Source of the DNA: Pseudoalteromonas xiamenensis
GTDB taxonomy: Bacteria; Pseudomonadota; Gammaproteobacteria; Enterobacterales; Alteromonadaceae
Length of the DNA: 64,000 bases
Direction: 5' to 3' (one strand)
Assembly: GCF_042431545.1 (NCBI RefSeq)
Contig: NZ_JBHLYX010000001.1
The translations under genes were made by a program, and so were the position numbers. Shown here piece by piece: positions 1 to 8,812 of this stretch. The notes below the pieces were generated by a model. It did no database searches. It worked only from the letters and a program-made list of their open reading frames with translations, and was not told the origin of the DNA. Each line of letters opens with the position of its first letter. Position 1 is the stretch's first letter.

Positions 1-132
1 AAAAATAAGGCTGAAACGGCTAAGACTATTTTTAACACCGACACGCGCTCAATAAGGATGATTATCAATAACTATAGTAAGTCCCTTCGAATATTCAACG
101 TAAAGACAACAAAACTTAAAGCCTGAACAAGC

Positions 133-948
133 TTATGCTGCTTGATAGGTTTTTGATTTTTCTGATTCTTTAGCCTTGGACTTGCGAATTTGTAGTACTT
201 TTTTAACGTCTGACCAATGCAACAATGCAAGTTGACCACCTGTATGTTCAACCAATGCGGTGCAGTTCTCAATCCAGTCACCATCGTTGCAATACATCAC
301 GCCGTCTATCATTCGCATATTGGGCTGGTGAATATGACCGCATACGATCCCATCCATCCCTTGTCGTTTTGCTTCACGAGCTGCGGCATGTTCAAACGCC
401 TCGATAGCGGATTTTGCTTTGTGGACACGATTCTTAATCCAAGAAGCAAGCGACCAGTAACGTCCACCAAAAGGCCTGCGAAGTCGATTACTCCAACGAT
501 TTAAAAACAGCAAGAAGTCATAGCCTTGGTCACCAAGCCAGCTGACTAATCGGTTATACCGCGTGACTGAATCAAAGTCGTCGCCATGCACAAGCAAGTA
601 GCGTTTACCTTGCTGAGTTGTGTGCACACAAGAGCGCAGTACTTCCACACCCATTAAAAACTGGCCAACGTATTTTCTAAACGTTTCATCATGGTTGCCA
701 GGGATATAGACGACACGGGTGCCTTGAAGCACCTTTTGTTGGATAGCCTCAAGCACGGCGTAATGACTTTTATGCCAATAAAATTGGCGCTTTAAGGACC
801 ACAAATCGACAATGTCGCCAACCAAATACAACGTATCGCATTGTGTACTATTTAAAAAGTCGAGCAAGAAGTCAGCTTTACAATCTTTATAGCCAAGATG
901 AATGTCTGAGAGCCAGATAGTAGGGTAGTAGCGTTTTTTGTCGGACAT
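133..948 (-). CDS. LpxH-like metallophosphoesterase (UDP-2,3-diacylglucosamine diphosphatase family)
   Basis: A 271-residue calcineurin-type phosphoesterase. The metal-binding motifs appear in order: DIHLG near the N-terminus, GDIVDLW, GNHDE, VHGDDFD and GHIHQP. LpxH-family enzymes remove UMP from UDP-2,3-diacylglucosamine in lipid A synthesis. This protein belongs to the longer COG2908-like branch, so the exact substrate is inferred. The frame is open further upstream, to 1032, but I place the start at the ATG at 948. It has a GGAG Shine-Dalgarno sequence and the conserved domain begins about ten residues later. The gene follows proS on the same strand, separated by a terminator-like hairpin. 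About 130 bases of featureless sequence lie downstream, up to the window edge. Confidence 0.85.
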   Translation of the reverse strand: MSDKKRYYPTIWLSDIHLGYKDCKADFLLDFLNSTQCDTLYLVGDIVDLWSLKRQFYWHKSHYAVLEAIQQKVLQGTRVVYIPGNHDETFRKYVGQFLMGVEVLRSCVHTTQQGKRYLLVHGDDFDSVTRYNRLVSWLGDQGYDFLLFLNRWSNRLRRPFGGRYWSLASWIKNRVHKAKSAIEAFEHAAAREAKRQGMDGIVCGHIHQPNMRMIDGVMYCNDGDWIENCTALVEHTGGQLALLHWSDVKKVLQIRKSKAKESEKSKTYQAA

Positions 949-1030
949 TGCCAGTGTCTCCAGTGTAATAATGACAACCTTACTGAGATTACATGACAGA
1001 AAAGATACAAATTGCTGAAGATAAAATGAC

Positions 1031-1054
1031 AAAAGGCAGCGGTTGCTGCCTTTT
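1031..1054 (-). terminator. Hairpin terminator after proS
   Basis: A perfect inverted repeat of AAAAGGCAGC with a 4-base loop sits just downstream of the proS stop. On the minus strand it runs into a short T-tract (TTTTGTC). Function as a terminator is inferred from structure. Confidence 0.6.
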
Positions 1055-1081
1055 AATTAGATTGTACAAAAACGATTCTAC

Positions 1082-2806
1082 TTAGCCTTTAATCGCTTTA
1101 GTAATTGTTGCGACCGCTTCTTCGATAGAAAGCAACGTAGCTTCACCTGTGCGACGGTTCTTAAGTTCAACTTCGTTATTGTCTAAGTTACGCTCACCGA
1201 TGACTAATGTGTAAGGGATGCCAATGAGTTCCATGTCATTAAACATAACACCTGGACGTTCTTTACGATCATCAAATAATACATCAACGCCATTGGCTTG
1301 AAGTGCGGTGTATAGTTCTTCTGCAACACCTGGAATACGGTGAGATTTGTGCATGTTCATTGGCACAATCGCAAGCTCAAATGGCGCAATCGCAGTTGGC
1401 CAAATAATACCGAACTTATCGTTATTTTGCTCAATTGCTGCTGCAACAATGCGCGATACGCCAACGCCATAACAGCCCATTGTCATGGTTTGGTTTTTAC
1501 CATTTTCACCTAGTACGGCCGCTTTCATCGCTTCTGAGTACTTAGAACCTAATTGGAATATATGACCAACTTCAATACCACGTTTGATTTGCAGAGTGCC
1601 TTGACCACATGGACTTGGATCACCTTCAACCACATTACGTAAGTCGACAACCTCGTGTCCTGTTACGTCTCTATCCCAGTTGATGCCGCGGTAATGTTCA
1701 CCATCTTTATTAGCACCAGCAACAAAATCAGCAAGAACCGCAGCCGAGCGATCAACAAGTACAGGAATTGTAAGGCCCACAGGACCGATAGAACCTGGAC
1801 GTGCACCAATGGCAGCAACGATGTCTTCTTCTTTCGCCATTTCAAGTGGAGCAAAGACAAGAGAGTGCTTGTCTGCTTTGAGCTCGTTTAATTCATGGTC
1901 GCCACGTAGTACAAGCGCGACTAAACCACGATTACCCGCTTCGTCAGCTTTTCCATAAACGATGAGTGTTTTAACACTGCTCGTTGCCGGAACATTGTGC
2001 TGTTCTGCCAAATCGGCAATTGTTTTTGCATTTGGTGTAGCAAACGTTTCAAGTGCTTGTGAAGGTGCAGGGCGCTCAACATTTGGTGCTAATGCTTCTG
2101 CTTTTTCAATGTTTGCTGCATAGTCACTTGCGTCACTAAATGCGATTGCATCTTCGCCTGATTCCGCAAGTACATGGAATTCGTGAGATACACTACCACC
2201 GATAGAGCCTGTGTCTGCAATTACTGGGCGATAATCTAAACCTAAACGGTCGAAAATGTTGCAATAAGCCGTATGCATGCGTTGATACGTTTGCGCTAAA
2301 CACTCGTCACTTAGGTGGAATGAGTAGGCATCTTTCATTAAGAATTCACGAGAACGCATTACACCAAAACGTGGACGAACTTCATCACGTACTTTTGTTT
2401 GTACTTGATATAAGTTAAGTGGAAGTTGCTTGTAACTGCTAATTTCACGACGTACCAGATCTGTAATTACTTCCTCGTGTGTTGGACCTAATGCAAATGG
2501 TCTATCGTGACGGTCTTTAATACGTAATAGTTCTGGACCGAATTGTTCCCAACGGCCAGATTCTTGCCAAAGATCAGCGGGTTGTATAACGGGCATAAGC
2601 ACTTCAATCGCGCCAGCTTTGTTCATTTCATCACGAACAATGGCTTCCACTTTACGAAGCACCTTTAATCCACTTGGCAACCAAGTATAAAGACCTGATG
2701 CAAGTTTGCGGATCATCCCAGCGCGCAACATCAACTGATGGCTAATTACCTCAGCGTCTGAAGGCGTTTCTTTCAACGTCGCTAAAATATATTGACTAGT
2801 ACGCAT
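1082..2806 (-). CDS. proS: Prolyl-tRNA synthetase
   Basis: A class II aminoacyl-tRNA synthetase of 574 residues, the usual length of the bacterial long form. It charges tRNA-Pro in the cytoplasm. The N-terminal catalytic core begins MRTSQYILATLKE and contains the GLYTWLPSG segment and the motif 2 region VRDEVRPRFGVMRSREFLMKD. A YbaK-type editing insertion, which clears mischarged Ala-tRNA, spans roughly residues 220-400. The GCYGVGVSR motif and the C-terminal anticodon-binding domain follow. The start at 2806 has GGAAAG upstream. The gene stands alone, flanked by hairpins, and nothing about it is unusual. Confidence 0.97.
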   Translation of the reverse strand: MRTSQYILATLKETPSDAEVISHQLMLRAGMIRKLASGLYTWLPSGLKVLRKVEAIVRDEMNKAGAIEVLMPVIQPADLWQESGRWEQFGPELLRIKDRHDRPFALGPTHEEVITDLVRREISSYKQLPLNLYQVQTKVRDEVRPRFGVMRSREFLMKDAYSFHLSDECLAQTYQRMHTAYCNIFDRLGLDYRPVIADTGSIGGSVSHEFHVLAESGEDAIAFSDASDYAANIEKAEALAPNVERPAPSQALETFATPNAKTIADLAEQHNVPATSSVKTLIVYGKADEAGNRGLVALVLRGDHELNELKADKHSLVFAPLEMAKEEDIVAAIGARPGSIGPVGLTIPVLVDRSAAVLADFVAGANKDGEHYRGINWDRDVTGHEVVDLRNVVEGDPSPCGQGTLQIKRGIEVGHIFQLGSKYSEAMKAAVLGENGKNQTMTMGCYGVGVSRIVAAAIEQNNDKFGIIWPTAIAPFELAIVPMNMHKSHRIPGVAEELYTALQANGVDVLFDDRKERPGVMFNDMELIGIPYTLVIGERNLDNNEVELKNRRTGEATLLSIEEAVATITKAIKG

Positions 2807-2925
2807 TTTCTTTCCGTTTTCTTATTCGAATTGCAGCTTTAAATAGAGCCGTAGTTTAGCAGCGAGACGCACAGTACAAAAGCACTTGTTAACGATATTA
2901 ACGGGTTTTTTCTGAGTGATTTGAG

Positions 2926-2966
2926 AAAAAGGCCAAATCGTCGTTTCTATGTGCAATTTGGCCTTT
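2926..2966 (-). terminator. Terminator after the M28 peptidase gene
   Basis: An 11-bp inverted repeat (AAAGGCCAAAT / ATTTGGCCTTT) lies just downstream of the M28 stop codon. On the minus strand it is followed by a T-run, as expected of a Rho-independent terminator. Confidence 0.7.
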
Positions 2967-2975
2967 GAAAGGGAG

Positions 2976-4808
2976 TTAGTTTGCAGTAATCGTCAAAGTA
3001 ACATCCGTGGCATTTTGGTAACCTTGTAGTCCGATGTACCAAGTACCAGCGCCTGGATTGTTGAAGCTACATGTTTCTTCGTTGCCATTTTTATATGGAC
3101 GGCAATCGTAGTTAGAAGTTGTAACATCTGAGCCGAATTTTACGTAAAGGTCTGCGTCGCCCGAACCGCCACTAATAGCAACATTCAAATTACTATAGCC
3201 TTCACCGAGATTTACTTGACGTTTTACCCAAGCGTTGCGGGCAACCGCAATACCATTTTCGACATCGTTAATTGGCGTTGGATCTGTTGGCGATGTGCCT
3301 GAGTATTGACCCATCAAGCTGACACCTTGCACTTCATTCCATGCTTCAACCATTACGTGATAAGTCCCTGTTTGTACCGGGCTTAATGAACAAGTTTCGT
3401 TGCTCGTCGAGGTTGTACTCTTACAATCAAAATCTTGTAACGTAGGCTTCGCACCGAATTTAACATAGAGATCCGCATCACCCGTGCCTCCAGTCGTCGT
3501 AAACTTTAAGTTACTCGAGCCAGCAGGAACATCCATTGTATAGAACAGTTGTTCTTTTGCTGAACCTGAAATGCCTGTTTTCGCAACTCCATTTTCTAAC
3601 TTATTGTTTGGCTCAGGGATCACATCGCCAGCGTTTTTAGCTAATTCTCCAAGGAATGCAACAGCCAACCTAGCAAATTTTTCTGCGTGCGATGAGTCAA
3701 AGCCTGTATCACCTGTTGTATGAATGCTGTGATTTATGTCATTCATGCGTGACTCAAACGGCATCGATGCAGGGTAGCCTTGCTGATACCATGAGGCGTG
3801 ATCTGAACAGCCATATCCGCATTGGTCATAACCATAAGTCACATCAGGTAGATAGGTTTCAATTAGTTGCTGAAGGAATTGGTTTTGTGCAGAGTTGGTG
3901 TAGTCAGTCATCATCACGATGTCTTGTGTTGATGTACCGTGAGCACCAGTCATGTCAAACTGAGTGACACCGACAACATTTTTACCAGCAGCTTTGTAGC
4001 TATCCGCAATCGCTTTTGAACCTCGAAGACCGACTTCTTCCGCTGCATATCCAATAATTTGAATGGTACGTTGAGGTTTGAAATTGGTGTCTACAATGGC
4101 TTGTAGCGCTTCAGTGATAACAGAGATACCCGACGCATTATCATCAGCACCAGGTGCTCGGCCTGTCGATGGGCTCGATTGGTTTATTGAGTCCAAGTGA
4201 CCACCGATAATGACAATCTCGTCAGATTTTTCTGCGCCTTGTATGGTCACAATCACAGAAGATTGTCCCCAGCTGTGTGAAAATTCACTGACGGAAATAT
4301 CGCTGCGGCTCGATGCGATTTGCTGCCATTTTGACTTCACCCAATTTGACGCATCAATACCGGTTTGTTGTGTGTAATAACGGTTGTGAAATGCCGCTAA
4401 AGAATTGACCGTATTGTCCAAAGAAGACGTATCGATAGTAGCAATCATCGCATTGACTTTAGCTGCATTATCAATCGTATAGGTTGCCATCAATTGATTT
4501 GAAGCCGCATTTTGCAATTGAGCTAAATACGCCTCAGCTTCATCAAGAGAATCATGACGTACAAACCCACCACAACGGTGGTAATTCGTGTGCATAAATT
4601 CACTCAGTGAATGTGCGCCATTTGGGTTTACTTTCATAAAACCAATGCCTTTGGACGATTCTACGAGAGTTGATGATTTGCCTTGAATATTTTGTTGAAG
4701 TTGGAATTGTTTGCCAGCGTTAGCATCCGTAGTTATCCAAAATTCAGGTTCGCTTGCATTCGCACCAAACGCAACAGCACAAGCAAGTACAATAGGTAGT
4801 TTTTTCAT
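2976..4808 (-). CDS. Secreted M28 aminopeptidase with two C-terminal PPC domains
   Basis: A 610-residue secreted zinc aminopeptidase of the Vibrio leucyl aminopeptidase type (M28). A signal peptide covers about residues 1-18. The M28 core has all expected di-zinc residues: H204 in GGHLDS, D223 in GADDNASG, the catalytic/ligand pair E257-E258 in AAEEVGLRG, D285 in QFDMTG and H337 in CSDHASW. C330 and C334 are placed for a disulfide. Two PPC (pre-peptidase C-terminal) beta-sandwich domains follow at about 410-500 and 515-608, each with GGxGDADLYVKFG. PPC domains are often removed on maturation and may help attachment or secretion. The enzyme would trim N-terminal residues from peptides outside the cell. 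It lies directly downstream of an M4 endopeptidase carrying the same two domains. The hairpin between them suggests separate transcripts or partial read-through. Confidence 0.93.
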   Translation of the reverse strand: MKKLPIVLACAVAFGANASEPEFWITTDANAGKQFQLQQNIQGKSSTLVESSKGIGFMKVNPNGAHSLSEFMHTNYHRCGGFVRHDSLDEAEAYLAQLQNAASNQLMATYTIDNAAKVNAMIATIDTSSLDNTVNSLAAFHNRYYTQQTGIDASNWVKSKWQQIASSRSDISVSEFSHSWGQSSVIVTIQGAEKSDEIVIIGGHLDSINQSSPSTGRAPGADDNASGISVITEALQAIVDTNFKPQRTIQIIGYAAEEVGLRGSKAIADSYKAAGKNVVGVTQFDMTGAHGTSTQDIVMMTDYTNSAQNQFLQQLIETYLPDVTYGYDQCGYGCSDHASWYQQGYPASMPFESRMNDINHSIHTTGDTGFDSSHAEKFARLAVAFLGELAKNAGDVIPEPNNKLENGVAKTGISGSAKEQLFYTMDVPAGSSNLKFTTTGGTGDADLYVKFGAKPTLQDFDCKSTTSTSNETCSLSPVQTGTYHVMVEAWNEVQGVSLMGQYSGTSPTDPTPINDVENGIAVARNAWVKRQVNLGEGYSNLNVAISGGSGDADLYVKFGSDVTTSNYDCRPYKNGNEETCSFNNPGAGTWYIGLQGYQNATDVTLTITAN

Positions 4809-4830
4809 GATTTCTTTTCCCTAGAAGTGA

Positions 4831-4853
4831 AAAGGGAGCCTTAGGCTCCCTTT
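4831..4853 (-). terminator. Terminator after the M4 peptidase gene
   Basis: A 10-bp perfect stem (AAAGGGAGCC / GGCTCCCTTT) with a 3-base loop lies between the two peptidase genes. The minus strand has a TTTT tract after the hairpin. Confidence 0.7.
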
Positions 4854-4868
4854 ATTTCTGCAACTAAA

Positions 4869-7064
4869 TTAGTTTGCTTTGATGCTTAGATTTACACCCG
4901 AAGCGCTAGAGTAGCCGCGTAGGTCGATGTACCAAGTACCAGCTTGTGGGTTAGAGAATGTACACGTCTCAGCGTTGCCATTTTTGTATGGACGGCAAAG
5001 GAAAGATGATGTTGTTGACTCTGAACCGAAGTTTACGTAAAGGTCTGCGTCGCCTGAACCACCTGAGATTTCAACTGTTAGGTTGTTGTAACCTGCAGCC
5101 AAATCTTGAGTAAAGTGAGTCCATGCATTACGAGCTACACTTACGTTTGTTTCTGTGCGGTCGATTGGGTCATTACCCGTACTTGTTCCAGAATAAGAAC
5201 CAGTTAATGTCACGCCAGAAATTTGGTTCCAAGCTTCAACCATAACGTAATAAGTACCAGCTTGTACGTTAGAGATTGAACACGATTCTGTCGCTGTAGA
5301 CGATGTGCTGTTACAGTCATACGTGTCTAGTGACGGACGAGCACCAAACTTAACGTAAAGGTCAGCATCACCAGAGCCACCCGTTGTATCGAACTTAAGG
5401 TTCGATGCGCCAGCAGGAACTTCTAGTTTAAAGAATAATTGTTCTTTAGCTGCACCGTTGATACCTGTGCGAGGAACGCCATTTGTGATAACTTCGTCGT
5501 TGTTTGGTGGTGGAGGTGTACCACACGAACTACCAGAGCTATTGCTAGATGTAACGCCAACCGCAGCAAGTGCTGTTTGTACATCTGTCGTGCTGTAACC
5601 AAGGTCACAAGCTGCATCCATTACACCATTACCTGCAAGATCCCAGTTTGTGCTTGCTGTCCAGTAGAGTTGGTTAGCGCGAGCCATAACTTGGAATGCT
5701 TTTTTCGTATCCCAACCAGATGTTTTTGCCAGTAGGTAGAATGCTTTGTTGAACACGCCTGAGCTGTGGTGAACGTCGATACCGCTGTAGTAATCATTTT
5801 GGTGACCAATTGAACGACCGTCTTTTGTTGGGTCATCCATATAACGTAGTGCACCGTTGCTCTTGAAGATTTCTTGACCTACTAACCAGTCGTTCGTGCC
5901 TTTCATGAAGAACTCAGCTGCTTCACCTGCCATATCTGAGAATGCTTCATTAAGACCACCTGATTTACCACTGTAAACGAGGCCAGAGTTTTGCTCTGTG
6001 AAACCATGGCTAACTTCGTGCGCAGAAACATCAAGACTTACGAGAGGGTAGAATGTTGATGCGCCGTCACCGAAGTGCATTGCACTACCATCCCAGAATG
6101 CGTTTTCATAGTTGTTGCTATAGTGAACGCGCATTTGTAATTGGAATGATAATGGTGCAGCACCAACGTATGCATCATACATGTTGTATACAACGTTACC
6201 GAAGTAATGAGCATCGTTTAGTGGAGAATATGCCCCGTTGATTTGTTTTACTGTGTTTTCTGGGCAAGTAAAGCTGTGTGCAGTTGTGCCGCTTGTGCCG
6301 TGGTTAAGGTTAACTGTTTTAACGTTAGCCGTTTCCATTTTACACGTGCTACCTGATTGCACTACATCTAAGTAACCGTAATCCGTACCATAATTATATT
6401 GGCCTGTTTTTTGGTTTCCACCAGGGCCTGTCGCATTAGCGTGTTGAAGATTATCAAATTGCTGTAATACTTCACCGTTGATTGCGTCAACTAAGATATA
6501 TGGACGTGAAGGCTCATCACCGTAAGTTACATAAGTAATTTCCCATACTAAGCGCGCTTTTGAATCGTTGTCTAACCAAATTGCTAGACGCTCTGAACGA
6601 TTTTCAACTGCTAACTCACTTACTTCGCCTTTCGCTTGAACGCTCGCAACACCTTTAGCAATGCTGAACGCTTTGTTTGCTTTGATAGAAGGAGTTACAG
6701 ACGTAAGGTCTTGATGGATTTTGTAAATAGCCGCACCGTGAGCGCGAGCCAAGTTACCTTTGTCACCAAACGTTAAACTTACTGTATCGCCAATTACCGG
6801 TATGCCCATGAAGAACTGTTGGTAACGTTTGGTGATTTTGCCATCGTTGTGACCAAATGATTTTAGTTCGACAAGGTCATCAAACGCAGAAAGGCCAATG
6901 ATATTTTTAGCTTTGCCATTGCCGTTGCCCATTACAGACACGCCAGTTGCACTTAGAGAACTAAGCACTTTTTCTTTATTTAGATACTTCTTTTCAGCGG
7001 CGTGCGCAGTTGAAACTGCAGCTAAGCCGACAAGTGTTGCCAATGCTATTTTAGAGATTTTCAT
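4869..7064 (-). CDS. Secreted M4 (thermolysin/vibriolysin-type) metallopeptidase with two PPC domains
   Basis: A 731-residue extracellular zinc endopeptidase. A signal peptide (about 1-22, ending STAHA) is followed by an FTP/PepSY propeptide (about 25-205) that acts as an intramolecular chaperone and inhibitor. The M4 catalytic domain has HEVSH at 349-353 and the third zinc ligand E373 in GGLNEAFSD, which is exactly the thermolysin spacing. HHSSGVFNKAFY supplies the second catalytic His region. Two PPC domains follow at about 530-620 and 635-728, closely similar to those of the neighbouring M28 enzyme. Pairing an endopeptidase with an aminopeptidase suggests joint breakdown of environmental protein. 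The start has GGAG 9 bases upstream. The 5' leader contains two strong hairpins. Confidence 0.95.
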   Translation of the reverse strand: MKISKIALATLVGLAAVSTAHAAEKKYLNKEKVLSSLSATGVSVMGNGNGKAKNIIGLSAFDDLVELKSFGHNDGKITKRYQQFFMGIPVIGDTVSLTFGDKGNLARAHGAAIYKIHQDLTSVTPSIKANKAFSIAKGVASVQAKGEVSELAVENRSERLAIWLDNDSKARLVWEITYVTYGDEPSRPYILVDAINGEVLQQFDNLQHANATGPGGNQKTGQYNYGTDYGYLDVVQSGSTCKMETANVKTVNLNHGTSGTTAHSFTCPENTVKQINGAYSPLNDAHYFGNVVYNMYDAYVGAAPLSFQLQMRVHYSNNYENAFWDGSAMHFGDGASTFYPLVSLDVSAHEVSHGFTEQNSGLVYSGKSGGLNEAFSDMAGEAAEFFMKGTNDWLVGQEIFKSNGALRYMDDPTKDGRSIGHQNDYYSGIDVHHSSGVFNKAFYLLAKTSGWDTKKAFQVMARANQLYWTASTNWDLAGNGVMDAACDLGYSTTDVQTALAAVGVTSSNSSGSSCGTPPPPNNDEVITNGVPRTGINGAAKEQLFFKLEVPAGASNLKFDTTGGSGDADLYVKFGARPSLDTYDCNSTSSTATESCSISNVQAGTYYVMVEAWNQISGVTLTGSYSGTSTGNDPIDRTETNVSVARNAWTHFTQDLAAGYNNLTVEISGGSGDADLYVNFGSESTTSSFLCRPYKNGNAETCTFSNPQAGTWYIDLRGYSSASGVNLSIKAN

Positions 7065-7090
7065 CTAGGTAAACTCCATAATTATTATTA

Positions 7091-7144
7091 CGTTTTTCCG
7101 TATCCAGAAAAACGGAGAGAGCGTACGTATTAGGTACGCTCTCT
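7091..7144 (-). promoter_or_regulatory. Two tandem hairpins in the M4 peptidase leader
   Basis: Read on the minus strand, an 11-bp perfect stem (AGAGAGCGTAC arm, 7116-7126 with 7134-7144) is followed at once by an 8-bp stem (CGTTTTTC arm, 7091-7098 with 7107-7114). They lie 27-80 bases upstream of the peptidase ATG. The first is followed by CCGTTTTTC, which resembles an intrinsic terminator. They could act as an attenuator, an mRNA-stability element or a terminator of upstream transcription. The function is inferred. Confidence 0.5.
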
Positions 7145-7278
7145 AGCCTAGAATAAAAATTAAAAAAATAAACATCTAAATTACAAATAATTCACAAACG
7201 ATACATATCATTGAAATATATTAAGTTTATATGTAAATGATATGTTATTGGTGTTTATTTGTACAAATTGCTTTACGT

Positions 7279-7986
7279 TTAAGCGATTTTTTTAACCTCT
7301 AACACTGTGTTTATATTTTCTTCCACTCGCCACTTGATGTTGTATTCATCAAGTGACATCCCGTAATGCTGTGTCGGTTCTCGATTGGCTTTGTATGCAG
7401 GGCGAGGATCTTGAAGTAAAACTTGTTCTATAAAACGTTGAAATTGTTCGCCATTTTTAATTTTTCTCAGATCTTCAACTGCTTCAGATGAAAACACCAC
7501 GGTCATGTCTGTTTGAGGTCTAGTATCCGCAAAGCCAGCACTGGCATTTTCTAGTGAATCTGAATAAGGCAAATATGGCTTGATATCGAGTACTGGTGTG
7601 CCATCTAAAAGGTCTATACCTGACAAGATCAGTGCGAGCTTACCATTTTTATATTCTACTGATTCCAATTTAACGGCACTCATACCTATCCCATTCGGTC
7701 GAAACGTTGCGCGCGTTGCGAAAACACCTTTTTTCTCGTTGCCACCTAATCTTGGAGGGCGGACGAGGGCTGAAAAGCCCTTATCAACCGTTTCGTGGAA
7801 ACGAAAAATAACCCAGAGATGGCTAAATTCGTTAATACCACGTACAAATTCTTCTCTTGAAAACTCTGGACAAAATTCTAATCGAGCTTTTGCGTCCGGG
7901 ACTAATCTAGGCTGGCGTGGTATTGCAAATTTTTGCTTATAAGGAGAGCGAATATAGCCGATTGGGGATAATTGGTAAGTTTCCAT
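7279..7986 (-). CDS. trmO: tRNA (m6t6A37) methyltransferase
   Basis: A 235-residue member of the TrmO/TsaA/YaeB (UPF0066) family, the usual length. TrmO uses S-adenosylmethionine to N6-methylate t6A37 in a threonine tRNA. Family motifs seen are the N-terminal GYIRSPY with FAIPRQPRL, the central RPNGIGMSAVKLESV, DLLDGTPVLDIKPYLPYSD, and the C-terminal DPRPAYK. The start at 7986 has only a weak ribosome-binding site, but the conserved domain begins immediately after it. It is transcribed divergently from two small unknown ORFs. Confidence 0.93.
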   Translation of the reverse strand: METYQLSPIGYIRSPYKQKFAIPRQPRLVPDAKARLEFCPEFSREEFVRGINEFSHLWVIFRFHETVDKGFSALVRPPRLGGNEKKGVFATRATFRPNGIGMSAVKLESVEYKNGKLALILSGIDLLDGTPVLDIKPYLPYSDSLENASAGFADTRPQTDMTVVFSSEAVEDLRKIKNGEQFQRFIEQVLLQDPRPAYKANREPTQHYGMSLDEYNIKWRVEENINTVLEVKKIA

Positions 7987-8126
7987 GAGCTTTGCTGCTG
8001 AGTAATAAGTAAGGCTGGAGATTTTACCTTCCTGATACTGAACATCAAGTGTAATGCCTTGTAATGTGAATTGGATTTACGCTTGTATATTATCTGCTTC
8101 ACGATTTTTGTATAAAGTCACCGGAT

Positions 8127-8300
8127 ATGGACACGTTAAAACAACGACAAAAAGAAAATCAACGCGTTGTTCCTGCAAGTGAAGAGCCAATTGGCTTTCG
8201 CGCACATTTTTACAAGGAGTATCTCTCATCTCGAGAGGCGCTTAGTATTGCTTTTGCTAAAACTTCAAAAGAGTGTGAAAAACATGACGCTCGAGTTTGA
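8127..8300 (+). CDS. Small hypothetical protein, 57 aa, overlapping the next ORF
   Basis: Reads MDTLKQRQKENQRVV... to ...KECEKHDARV. It is charged and probably helical, and I do not recognise the family. A TATAAA box lies about 10 bases upstream and no clear Shine-Dalgarno sequence is visible, so the message may be almost leaderless. Its last 17 bases overlap the start of the next ORF in another frame, an arrangement typical of translational coupling. The case for coding is this overlap and the absence of any other explanation for the 300-base gap after trmO. Confidence 0.5.
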   Translation: MDTLKQRQKENQRVVPASEEPIGFRAHFYKEYLSSREALSIAFAKTSKECEKHDARV

Positions 8301-8598
8301 ACGGCAAATTGCCAATGTATGTAGCCGTGTTGCGAACCGTCAGGGAGAGCACATTCGAATTAAGCTACGTGAAGCTCTTTGGAACAATCGAGCAAGTTTG
8401 CAAGCCACGCTTGCTCAAATGGCTTCGGGTGAATTAGGCGCAAGGCATTTTGAGTCAGCAATTACGCGCGAAAAAAATAAACTCCTAGAGCTGTTGTCTA
8501 AAGATAACTCGCTTTCAGAAAAACAAATATCAATGTTAGTCACTACGTTACTTTTCGAACTAGCGAAAGAAAAGTTAGGGGATACTGCGAGTAGCTAA
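8284..8598 (+). CDS. Hypothetical helical protein, 104 aa
   Basis: Starts MTLEFERQIANVC and ends KEKLGDTASS. The frame is open upstream to 8167, but that stretch overlaps the 57-aa ORF and gives unlikely protein, so I use the ATG at 8284. The product is rich in Ala, Leu, Glu and Lys, is predicted all-alpha and has no signal peptide or membrane segment. I do not recognise it. A strong terminator about 55 bases downstream supports a real transcript. Translation is probably coupled to the upstream small ORF. Confidence 0.65.
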   Translation: MTLEFERQIANVCSRVANRQGEHIRIKLREALWNNRASLQATLAQMASGELGARHFESAITREKNKLLELLSKDNSLSEKQISMLVTTLLFELAKEKLGDTASS

Positions 8599-8654
8599 CT
8601 TAACGAATTAATTCCTGATTAAAAGTTAGCAAGGACGCAACTTTATTTCGATTC

Positions 8655-8679
8655 AAAGGCCACTTTAGTGGCCTTTTTT
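8655..8679 (+). terminator. Rho-independent terminator
   Basis: A 9-bp stem (AAAGGCCAC / GTGGCCTTT) with a 4-base loop is followed by six T. It ends the plus-strand unit of the two small ORFs. Confidence 0.8.
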
Positions 8680-8740
8680 CGTTGTATGATTTTTCGCTTG
8701 GTACTTGCAACGCAACGGGTCTACTAGGCAAATAAATGTA

Positions 8741-8773
8741 AAAAAGCCACCTCAAACATTGAGGTGGCTTTTT
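8741..8773 (-). terminator. Bidirectional terminator after the zinc-type TonB receptor
   Basis: A 14-bp stem (AAAAAGCCACCTCA arm) with a 5-base loop. Its A/T-tracts let it work in both directions. It lies 40 bases beyond the receptor stop codon on the minus strand. Confidence 0.75.
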
Positions 8774-8812
8774 ATCTAGACAAGCTGGAAAAGCTATTCG
8801 ATGTAGTTTCCT

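Noticed and set aside
5439..5735. 98-codon plus-strand ORF opposite the M4 peptidase gene
   Set aside because: It lies antisense inside a well-supported gene, its Cys-rich text reflects the other strand, and it has no ribosome-binding site.
7116..7144. Terminator of an upstream gene at the M4 leader hairpin
   Set aside because: The nearest upstream gene on that strand is trmO, which ends at 7279. The hairpin could end it, but the second hairpin and the closeness to the start codon make a leader role at least as likely, so I listed it as regulatory.
7580..7942. 120-codon plus-strand ORF opposite trmO
   Set aside because: Antisense to conserved trmO motifs. Coding evidence favours trmO alone.
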